From: Paraburkholderia sprentiae WSM5005
Lineage (GTDB): Bacteria > Pseudomonadota > Gammaproteobacteria > Burkholderiales > Burkholderiaceae
Length of the DNA: 64,000 bases
Direction of reading: 5' to 3'
Assembly (NCBI RefSeq): GCF_001865575.2
Contig: NZ_CP017565.2
Location: forward strand, 62,001-126,000
Part shown: positions 25,854 to 33,318 of the stretch, piece by piece
Position numbering within the stretch: position 1 is the first letter of the stretch
Layout: each line of letters starts with the position of its first letter
Position numbers and translations under genes: made by a program
The notes under the pieces: generated by a model
Database searches by the model: none
Told to the model about the DNA's origin: nothing
What the model saw: only the letters and a program-made list of their open reading frames with translations

Positions 25854-27638
25854 ATGTTCGACGAAATTCTTGAAAAGATGGAGGCAGCAATTGCCGTTCT
25901 CATGGACCTGATCCGCGCGGGCCATCCGTTGTGCGGCACCGCAAGCGGCAAGGACTCTACGTGCGCGACGATTCTGATGCTCGAAGCCGTTCGCCGCGTC
26001 GCCGAAGTGGGTCATGCTCAACCCGCGCACTACATTTCTTCGGCCAATACGACCATCGAGAACAGCAGCCTTGCGCGACATATCGAGACGATGCTGGAGG
26101 AGGTTGACGATTACGCGGCCGCGTACGGTCTCGGCGTGACGGCACACATTGCCACGCCGTCGCTCGCGATGCAGTTTGTCGTCTCTACCATTGGCCGCGG
26201 CACGCTGGTGCGCACCGTCGAAAACGGCGTGCGCGATGGCAAGCGCATCAGAGCATGTGCCACGGACTGGAAGCTGATCCCTCAGGGGCGGTTGCGCGCG
26301 GCGCTCGAGCGAGATGCTATGGCCCGGGGCGATCGCGAGATCTGCACCGTCCTCGGCAATCGCATCGCTGAAAGTGCCTCACGCGGCGCTGCCATGCTGG
26401 TGCGGGGGGAAAGCGCGATTGCACGCACGCGCGACGTCAACAGTGCGCTGACTATCTCGCCGTTACGCGACTGGTCGGTCGATGACGTCTGGATCATGCT
26501 GACTATGTTTGCCGACGAAGAGAAGCGCCCGTTTCCCTGCGCGTTCTCGGTGCGGTCGATCGAACGTCTGTCGGAGCTTTACCGCGCCGGAAACGATGGC
26601 ATGTGCGGGGTCGTCCTCGGTGAAAGTGGGCAACGCACGGCGTGCAGTTCGCGATTCGGCTGCGTGTTCTGTTGCGTCGTCGGCGACCGCGACAAGTCGC
26701 TCGAATCCGTGATCCGTGAGCCCGAGCATGCGTACATGGCGGGCCTCAACGATTTCCGCAATTACCTGCTCGCGACGCAATGGGATCTGAAGCGCCGCGA
26801 GCTGGTGGGTCGGTCGCTGAGTCCTGCCGGATATGTGCGTGTGCAGCCCGATGTGCTGTCGTTTGGGGAGCGCATGAATCTGTTGCGCTATCTGCTCACG
26901 CTTGACGCGCTCGAAATCGAGCGCGCCGAACAGCACGATGCGGATCTCGCCGCTGGCCGGATCCCGGACACGCCAGAGAACCGTGACCTCTGCGACGTGC
27001 AGTTCGAGATGATCACGCCGGCGCAACTGGTCGCGATCGACTTCATGCTGTCCATGCACCACTACGCACCGCATGCGTTTCCGGCGGTGTCCACCTGGTA
27101 CGAAGTCCACAGACTGGGGCGCCGCTACCGCATCCCCAAAGTTGACACGTTTCCAAAGGTGCCAATCACGAATCACGGATGGTTCCACGTCGGTCAGTTC
27201 AACGCAGATGCGCCAGCCGAAGGTTTGCGCGATTTTGCCGCGGAGCAGTGGAATCGCTACCGGCATCCGGGTCGCGTGTCCGCCCATGCACAGACGACTG
27301 CTGGCGAACGCGTTGTGTATTTCGAGCAAAGCGATCACCTCGACGTCGATGCCGAAAGAGCCTGTGAGTTTGTCACCTGCTCGTTTGATCCCGCGTGGTA
27401 TGCGCGCGTGCAGGCCAACGCAGGCATCGAATCGGCACGCTTCTGGCTCAACGAAACGATCCTGACACTGCCTAGGGGCAAGGCGCAGCGATATCAGGAG
27501 ATGGCGGTGCGCGGGCAGTATTTCGCACGACTCGCTGAGCGTCTGAACCTGACGCCGGCGGAAATCGATCAGTACCTAATCAGCAATGCCGTGAAGGAAG
27601 TGCAGCAACAGTTCGATCTTTTCTCGATGGCCGCGTAG
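25854..27638 (+). CDS. DndC-like PP-loop ATPase (PAPS reductase family)
   Basis: 594-aa enzyme of the adenine nucleotide alpha-hydrolase/PAPS reductase superfamily. The PP-loop variant GTASGKDSTCA is near residues 30-40, and the Cys-rich block SRFGCVFCCVVGDRDKSLE (about 264-282) resembles the RFGCWVCTVV-KDKS signature of DndC, the enzyme that activates sulfur transfer in DNA phosphorothioation. DndA/B/D/E partners are absent. ATG 25854 is chosen because of the GGAGC upstream and family length. The next gene encodes a DpdA/TGT-like protein, so it more likely serves a base modification than classical phosphorothioation (inference). Confidence 0.8.
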   Translation: MFDEILEKMEAAIAVLMDLIRAGHPLCGTASGKDSTCATILMLEAVRRVAEVGHAQPAHYISSANTTIENSSLARHIETMLEEVDDYAAAYGLGVTAHIATPSLAMQFVVSTIGRGTLVRTVENGVRDGKRIRACATDWKLIPQGRLRAALERDAMARGDREICTVLGNRIAESASRGAAMLVRGESAIARTRDVNSALTISPLRDWSVDDVWIMLTMFADEEKRPFPCAFSVRSIERLSELYRAGNDGMCGVVLGESGQRTACSSRFGCVFCCVVGDRDKSLESVIREPEHAYMAGLNDFRNYLLATQWDLKRRELVGRSLSPAGYVRVQPDVLSFGERMNLLRYLLTLDALEIERAEQHDADLAAGRIPDTPENRDLCDVQFEMITPAQLVAIDFMLSMHHYAPHAFPAVSTWYEVHRLGRRYRIPKVDTFPKVPITNHGWFHVGQFNADAPAEGLRDFAAEQWNRYRHPGRVSAHAQTTAGERVVYFEQSDHLDVDAERACEFVTCSFDPAWYARVQANAGIESARFWLNETILTLPRGKAQRYQEMAVRGQYFARLAERLNLTPAEIDQYLISNAVKEVQQQFDLFSMAA

Positions 27639-27650
27639 CGGTCACATTCA

Positions 27651-27676
27651 CCCTTGCGGGGCACGCCCCGCAAGGG
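27651..27676 (+). promoter_or_regulatory. Recurring intergenic hairpin, copy 5
   Basis: CCCTTGCGGGG and CCCCGCAAGGG form a perfect 11-bp stem with a CACG loop, followed by GCTGCTCC. The pairing GTG seen after copy 4 is missing, so only the hairpin is conserved. Confidence 0.55.
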
Positions 27677-27708
27677 GCTGCTCCGCGCTTACCATGGGAG
27701 TGGCTCAC

Positions 27709-28686
27709 ATGTACCGTGAAGCATCTGATATCGCAATGCCGGTTCACCAGCGTAACGCCAATGTAGCCGAGGGCCTGCTTGTCCGTGTCGGCATCCCGCA
27801 CAGCGGCGGCCGCCTGGCATATCACGCATTCAACGAAGCATACGCGGGGATGGTTTCCGCTTCTGCTTTCTGGAATCCCAAAACGGGGCGCTTCCGCGTT
27901 CCTGAAGCGACGGACCTTACGGAAATCGATTTTGCCCTGGACAGCGCGGGGTTCACCGCCATGCGGCTCTTCCAGATGAAAGGCCGGCAGCGCGGCATCG
28001 CCGGCGTATATCCTTGGACGATGGAGCAATTTGTCGAACTCGCCGCCTTTTCCGGGGCGACGTGGGTCGCTCAGCCCGATATGTGCTGTGAGCCCGAGGT
28101 CTCCGCCGATCAGGCGGCGATCAACTATCGCATCAACGCGACGGCGACGCTGCTTGAGGGCATGCTTCGGGTCGTGTATGCGTGGCAGGACCAACTGGCT
28201 CGAACGATGAATGCGAATGCTGTGCAGAACATGGTTCGCATCCCCGTACCTGTCGCACAGGGGTGGACCGTCGACGATTACCGGCGCAGCATCGATCTCA
28301 TGATGCAGGTGTGGGAACGCTGGATGCCCTGGATCGCGCCCCCGACCCTGATTGGTCTGGGCTCCGTCTGTCGACGGCACCTGACCGATCCACGGCATGG
28401 ACTTTTCGCCATATTGGAGGGGCTCGAGGGACGTCTTCCAGCAGGGGTGCGCGTCCATCTGTTCGGGGTCAAAGGACCGGCGCTTGCCCGCGTCAAGATG
28501 TATCCCTGGGTGGCGAGTGTGGACTCGATGGCGGCCGATTTTTCTGCGCGTGTGAAAGCACGGCAGGCTGGGATCCCGAACACCATTGCGCACCGTGCGG
28601 CCGAAATGAATCGCTGGATGGCAGCCGCATCGAGACGTGCTGCACCTGCAGCTGGTGATCAGTTCCGCCTTGGCTTCAATGCCTGA
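27709..28686 (+). CDS. DpdA/TGT-like deazapurine transglycosylase
   Basis: 325-aa TIM-barrel protein resembling DpdA, the tRNA-guanine transglycosylase paralogue that inserts 7-deazaguanines (preQ0) into DNA. Recognisable landmarks: FALDSAGFTAMRL aligns with the TGT block DSGGFQ (first catalytic Asp), WVAQPDMCCEPE, IPVPVAQGWTVDDYRR, IGLGSVCRRHL, VHLFGVKG, and VASVDSMAADFSARVKAR with the second Asp. The full TGT zinc ligand set is not seen. ATG 27709 is preferred over 27694 because GGGAGTGG precedes it. It follows the DndC-like gene; preQ0 would have to come from the host queuosine pathway, as no queC/D/E or folE is in the window. Confidence 0.75.
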   Translation: MYREASDIAMPVHQRNANVAEGLLVRVGIPHSGGRLAYHAFNEAYAGMVSASAFWNPKTGRFRVPEATDLTEIDFALDSAGFTAMRLFQMKGRQRGIAGVYPWTMEQFVELAAFSGATWVAQPDMCCEPEVSADQAAINYRINATATLLEGMLRVVYAWQDQLARTMNANAVQNMVRIPVPVAQGWTVDDYRRSIDLMMQVWERWMPWIAPPTLIGLGSVCRRHLTDPRHGLFAILEGLEGRLPAGVRVHLFGVKGPALARVKMYPWVASVDSMAADFSARVKARQAGIPNTIAHRAAEMNRWMAAASRRAAPAAGDQFRLGFNA

Positions 28687-28710
28687 ATGCAACGCCATCT
28701 TCTCGATACC

Positions 28711-28749
28711 GCCCCGCGCGTTCCCGTCTGGAACCGCGGGCTTTTTTTT
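28711..28749 (+). terminator. Rho-independent terminator
   Basis: A bulged GC-rich stem (GCC-CGCG-GTTCC with GGAAC-CGCG-GGC) is followed by eight T residues, 25 bp after the DpdA-like gene. The truncated ADH frame begins right after it. Confidence 0.85.
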
Positions 28750-28771
28750 CTCGCTGGTTTGCGGGAAAGGT

Positions 28772-29713
28772 GAAGCGGACGAAGTCCTTATCCGTCTGCT
28801 GGCCGCGAGCCTGAATTACCTAGACCTGATGGTGGTGTCGGGGCGGTTCGGAAACGCTGGCATGCCTTCGTTCATTCCAGGCACGGACGGCGCGGGAGAA
28901 ATCGTCGAAATCGGCAGCCGGGTCAAAGGATGGTCGGTGGGTGACAGGGTCGTGCCGGGTCTGATGGTGGACTGGGTCTCGGGTCCCATTACGCGTGCCG
29001 CGTCGGAGCGGTTGCGAGGCGTCACCATGCCGGGTTCGCTCGCGGACTACGCGGTCGTGCCGGCCACCTCTCTTGTTCGCATCCCGGAGCGGATGCAGTT
29101 TGTGCAAGGAGCCAGCCTGCCAATCGCGGCCACGACCGCGTCGAACGCGATGCTCGCTGGCAACGTCCGGCCAGGGTCTATCGTCGTGCTGCTGGGAACA
29201 GGCGGCGTAAGTCTGTTCGCGCTGCAGTTCGCGAAAGCAGCGGGCGCACGCGTCATCATTACGTCGTCATCGGACGAGAAACTGGAGCGCGCTCGCAAGC
29301 TGGGCGCAGACGTAACGATCAATTACAGGTCGACGCCGGAATGGGACGAGGTCGTCCTCTCGGAAACTTCTGGCGCTGGCGCGGACCTGATCGTCGAAAC
29401 GATTGGCGCAGCTACCTTTCCCCGCTCACTTAATGCGGCAGCCGTCGCGGGGACCATCTTTGTAGTGGGTTTTGCCAGCGAAATAGATCTGATGATTCCC
29501 GTCTTGCCTATCAATCTGAAGACATTGCGTATCGTCGGGAACAATACTGGTTCGACGGCGAATCTCGCCGATGCGGTTCGCGCGATCGCGGAAACGGGAA
29601 TCAAACCTGTCATTGACCGGACGTTCGATTTCGATGACGCCCCTGCCGCCTATCGATTTCTCGAGGGCGCGTCGCACTTTGGTAAAGTCGCAATAGAACT
29701 CGATGCACAATAA
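28772..29713 (+). pseudogene. Zinc-type alcohol dehydrogenase/quinone reductase, 5'-truncated
   Basis: MDR-superfamily NAD(P)-dependent oxidoreductase lacking its first 25-35 residues. Homology begins abruptly at DEVLIRLLAASLNYLDLMVV, just after the terminator of the previous gene. The catalytic and Rossmann parts are otherwise complete: PGTDGAGEIVEIGSRVKGW, LLGTGGVSLFALQFAKAAGA (nucleotide fold) and GKVAIELD at the end. No start codon or ribosome-binding site fits the native beginning. The truncation point marks a DNA junction between the conjugative backbone and the patchwork region. Confidence 0.75.
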
Positions 29714-29848
29714 GGATTCCAGGTGGCGGCCGCTCCTGGGGACCGGCGGCCGGCTCGTGTCCGTTCCGGCTCGCATCCGGTCGTCATTTTCGCAGAAGCT
29801 TGCTCGACCTTAACTTGGCAAATGTTGCAGACTGCCAACTGACAGTCG

Positions 29849-30475
29849 TTATGCACTGAGCGCTGATTGTTGACGCTCCCAAATGCGCAAGCGGATGCGA
29901 CCACGATCAATGACCTGAACGAAGTGCACATTGGTCTTATCGCGGAAAAGCGGGTTCGTCTCGATCATCGGCCCAATAGCTGCCACGTTCACAGACTCCA
30001 AATTCTCAACGAAAAAAGTGCAATGCGGATTGCCCATGCTGCAAGCCGTGGGGCCGCCGGAGAGGGGTAGCGCGATGGTGTCCAATTCCTCAGTGAGGGG
30101 AATATCCTGCCAATTAAAAGGCGTCCCCATATCGACCGATACGCGTTGATCTAGGTCCCGCGTACAGGTGACCAAGCCGCGATTCGTTCTCAGCACGAGG
30201 CAGGGCCTGTTTGATTCGCGCATGAGCATATCCGCGACGCCACGGGTTGCGCTGCCGCAGGTATCAAGCATGGAACCGTCGGCATTCCAGAACAGTAAAT
30301 GCGCCGCTGCGTCGTCGCAGTCAAGGATGACGGCAAGCTGATTGAATCCGATTGCTCGATATCGATCACCCAACCTGCGAGCTACTTCGCTCGTTATCGG
30401 GTTGGCTTTGCCGCGCATGTCGAAAATAACGAAGTCGTCGCCGTGCGCATGCATCTTCGCGAAATGTACAGTCAT
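29849..30475 (-). pseudogene. Diaminopimelate epimerase-like gene, 3'-truncated
   Basis: DapF-like fold: FAKMHAHGDDFVIFD at the N-terminus, MLDTCGSATRGVADML with the first catalytic Cys, and SMGNPHCTFFVEN. It stops at LRIWERQQSALSA, whereas DapF should continue with GAGET.ACG, which holds the second catalytic Cys. About 65-70 residues are missing, and 208 aa remain of a usual 275 or so. It cannot catalyse two-base epimerisation. The break near 29860-29870 is another junction in the patchwork region. Confidence 0.8.
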
Positions 30476-30677
30476 ATCGCAGATCTATTCTTGAATGCAA
30501 GACAGATTGTCAGCGATCGGAGCATCCAAGTCGAGTGGCCGGAAGCGGTCGACCACTGTCTGATGCAATCAGCATGCAGTCGAATCTGTTAAGACTACGA
30601 TCGCCGGTACTCGACCCACTAGCGACGGTGGCCTTTCCCGAAAGCGGACATCCCACACTGAAACCGCGCGAACACTT

Positions 30678-31412
30678 TCAACAATATCCAGTTCGAAGGG
30701 CAGTTTCCCAATCAGGCCGTCCGTTCAGTGCGGCTACATTCGCAGCCTCATGCCAGTCATATTCGACGGCCCGAAAGTCGACGTCCCATCCCGGCGCAGT
30801 CCTCGTGACGAGGGCATAACGAGCGTGCGGGGACCCCATTTCCATACGGTGTGGAAACGGGAGGCTGTCCTCGTATGCTTGCAATCCAACACTGCCGGGA
30901 TTTACGATCAGACGCCCGTCATCGAGTCTCATCGATCGTTGCAGATGCGTGTGTCCACAGAGAATCAATGTCGCGTTGGTGTTGCCAGCACGGCTTTCGA
31001 CCTCATCGACCGTCGCGACCCGGCAACCGTGTTCTGTCACAGTATCGAGGAAGTAGCTCAAATCGCTTTCCGGCGTGCCGTGCACAAGCAACACGTCTTC
31101 GACAACTTTCAGTGTTGCCGGCAAATCGCGTATCCAAGCCAGTTGATCGTCCCGTAGAGAGCCCCGGGCAAAGCGGTCCGACAGGCCCATTCGAGACAGA
31201 TCGTTGGAAAGGAGTTGTCTTTCATGGTTCCCCCTAATCGTGGGCAGCCCAAGAGGCTTCAACCGATCCGCCGTTTGACATGGATAGAGGGCGCCGGAAA
31301 AAATATCGCCGAGGTTGACGATCACGTCGGCGCCCTGCCGGTGGGCGTCATCCAACACAGCATCTAATGCCGCCAGATTGCCGTGAATGTCGGAGAGGGC
31401 TGCGATTTTCAT
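30678..31412 (-). CDS. YfcE-type metallophosphoesterase
   Basis: 244-aa calcineurin-like phosphoesterase. Metal-binding motifs are complete: SDIHGN (7-12), NLGDIFSG (34-41), RGNHER (60-65), LLVHGTPE and CGHTHLQRSM, followed by VNPGSVG. Family members hydrolyse phosphodiesters or phosphoproteins; the substrate here is unknown. It begins 99 bp from the gene remnant at 31512 and ends 203 bp beyond the dapF remnant on the same strand. Intact reading frame, normal length. Confidence 0.85.
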   Translation of the reverse strand: MKIAALSDIHGNLAALDAVLDDAHRQGADVIVNLGDIFSGALYPCQTADRLKPLGLPTIRGNHERQLLSNDLSRMGLSDRFARGSLRDDQLAWIRDLPATLKVVEDVLLVHGTPESDLSYFLDTVTEHGCRVATVDEVESRAGNTNATLILCGHTHLQRSMRLDDGRLIVNPGSVGLQAYEDSLPFPHRMEMGSPHARYALVTRTAPGWDVDFRAVEYDWHEAANVAALNGRPDWETALRTGYC

Positions 31413-31511
31413 AAGGCTGAACCATTCATTGAGTCGGGGATCACTTGATTGTCAGCGATTCAGGATGATGTGTCGAATGGCTGGAACTGGCCGGACACGG
31501 CAGTTTGCCGA

Positions 31512-31822
31512 TCAGGCTGAATGAAGGTTGGCTACGCAATCGTGGATTGCCTGCGCGAACTGCGGATTGGACAAATCGATACCGACACGCGCGAGCGAAA
31601 GCAACAATTGCTCGACGCCTTCAATAACCCCGACGATGCGCCCGTTTTCCATGGGATCGCTAAAGCTAGGTAGCGCTTCCGGCAAGTTGGATTCGATACT
31701 TGCGATTCCGTCTTCAACCCTTAGGTCGATTCCGAACGGCAGCAAAAACGCTCGATGCTTATCCATTCTTTCGATCTCGACGTCGTCCACAGCCGCATTG
31801 TCAGCGATCCAGCCAGCGATGT
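31512..31822 (-). pseudogene. 3' fragment of an unknown gene cut by IS-related DNA
   Basis: The frame open to 31952 contains natural-looking protein only up to about GWIADNAAVDDVEIERMD; beyond that it reads through DNA shared with 46718-46785 and the IS1111-type end. The visible fragment (about 100 aa, ending FAQAIHDCVANLHSA) is acidic and helical and resembles no family I know. Confidence 0.45.
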
Positions 31823-32032
31823 CGAACGGCCGGTTGTGGCCGAACCCGGACCGATAGCTGAATTGAGCACCGCTTGCCGGCCCGCAGCGGATGATCGTCG
31901 CAAGTCGACCCAGATGGAATGGACACCGCCCTCCCTTCGGGGAGGTGGGCACATTGAGGGCCTCCAGAACCGAACGGCATCAACGTGCCAAAGTGGAGCT
32001 GCGACACAACCACTGAGGAACGGAGGCCCTAA

Positions 32033-33055
32033 ATGAATGCTACGACATATGGACTGGATGTTGCAAAGCGGGTGTTCCAGATGTACTGGGTCGACGCACA
32101 AACTGGTGAGATAGCCAATCGCCGGTTTGGACGCGACGATCTAATCGCGTTTTTCGCGCAACGCCCAGCAGGTCGAGTGGCGCTTGAGGCTTGCGGAAGT
32201 GCTCACTGGTGGGCGCGTAAGATTCGGGCGCTGGGGCACGAGGTCGTGCTACTACATGCACAATTTATTCGGCCATTCGTACAAACGAACAAGACCGACG
32301 CAGCGGACGCTCGGGCGATTTGGACGGCTGTACAGCAACCCGGGATGCGCACGGTTGCTGCAAAGACAGAAGATCAGCAAACGATGCTGAGCCTGCACCG
32401 CATGCGCTCGTTGCTCGTCAAGTTTCGGACGATGCAGGTGAATCAGCTACGTGGGTTGCTCTACGAATTCGGCGCGACGTTTCGGGCCGGACGATTGGCA
32501 GGACTCACTGAAATCCGCGAACGCATGGCAGAGTTAGAGGACACGTTGCCACGACCGATCGTCCTTAATCTGCAAGATCAGCTACGACGTATCAACGCGT
32601 TTGAGGACGATATCAGTCAACTCGAGAAGCGCATCGGTGCCTGGCAGAAACAGGAAGCGGCGTGTCGCGCAATCTCCGAAGTGCCGGGCATCGGCAGACT
32701 CACCGCCACCGCTTTGGTCGCAACAGTTGGAGATGCCAAGACGTTCAAGTCGGGACGTGAGTTCGCTGCATTTCTCGGGCTTGTTCCTCGACAAAACGGT
32801 ACGGGCGGCAAGGTTAGATTGGGCTCGATCTCAAAGCGAGGGGACCCATACCTGCGCACGCTGCTGATTCACGGGGCGCGCTCCGTCCTGTGTCACGCCA
32901 AGGTACCAACTGCTTGGCAGAAAGGAATTCAAGAGCGGCGACCTGGCAACGTAGTAGCCGTGGCTCTTGCAAATAAGATGGCGCGAATTGCTTGGGCCAT
33001 ACTAGCCCACGAGAGCAGTTACGAAAAGAATCACGTCAGTGTGAGAGCTGCGTAG
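32033..33055 (+). CDS. IS110-family (IS1111 group) transposase
   Basis: 340-aa DEDD recombinase of the IS110 family. The RuvC-like N-terminal domain starts YGLDVAKRVFQMY (first Asp) with ALEACGSAHWWARK and NKTDAADARAI further on. The C-terminal transposase_20 domain holds ISEVPGIGRLTATALVA and the catalytic-Ser region GLVPRQNGTGGKVRLGSISK with PYLRTLLIHGAR. Full length and uninterrupted, so likely active. GGAGG precedes ATG 32033. Confidence 0.95.
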   Translation: MNATTYGLDVAKRVFQMYWVDAQTGEIANRRFGRDDLIAFFAQRPAGRVALEACGSAHWWARKIRALGHEVVLLHAQFIRPFVQTNKTDAADARAIWTAVQQPGMRTVAAKTEDQQTMLSLHRMRSLLVKFRTMQVNQLRGLLYEFGATFRAGRLAGLTEIRERMAELEDTLPRPIVLNLQDQLRRINAFEDDISQLEKRIGAWQKQEAACRAISEVPGIGRLTATALVATVGDAKTFKSGREFAAFLGLVPRQNGTGGKVRLGSISKRGDPYLRTLLIHGARSVLCHAKVPTAWQKGIQERRPGNVVAVALANKMARIAWAILAHESSYEKNHVSVRAA

Positions 33056-33300
33056 CAGTATCAGACTTGGAACGTTGAGAAATTGGTAGGTTGCTAAGAT
33101 TGATTCCATGTGATGGCAAAACAGGTCGGACCGCAAGAACGCAAACCTGAACACAGCCTTGTGCCTGTAGCACGCGGCCCAGATGAGGACGTTCTTGGCG
33201 CATTCCATCAGGGCTCGCGGCTTCGGCTTGCGGAAAGCCGAATATAAGACCGCAGCCGATACCTCTTTACGGCGTCACATCAAGATCAACTTGGCAAACC
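33056..33300 (+). ncRNA. 3' non-coding end, candidate bridge RNA region
   Basis: 245 bp between the transposase stop and the right inverted repeat contain no gene. IS110-family elements encode a bridge RNA in a non-coding end, and for the IS1111 group it lies 3' of the transposase. The length fits. Target- and donor-binding loops were not resolved by eye. Confidence 0.45.
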
Positions 33301-33318
33301 GGGCGGTGTCCATATAAG

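Larger units (their letters stand above)
31919..33313 (+). mobile_element. IS110-family, IS1111-group insertion sequence
   Basis: Bounded by 13-bp perfect subterminal inverted repeats ATGGACACCGCCC (31919-31931) and GGGCGGTGTCCAT (33301-33313), a feature of the IS1111 group. It holds one intact transposase gene, about 100 bp of 5' and about 245 bp of 3' non-coding sequence. Exact ends a few bases outside the repeats cannot be fixed without an empty site. Confidence 0.85.

Noticed and set aside
25854..27638. Full phosphorothioation (dnd) system
   Set aside because: Only a DndC-like protein is present; no DndA, DndB, DndD or DndE counterpart lies nearby.
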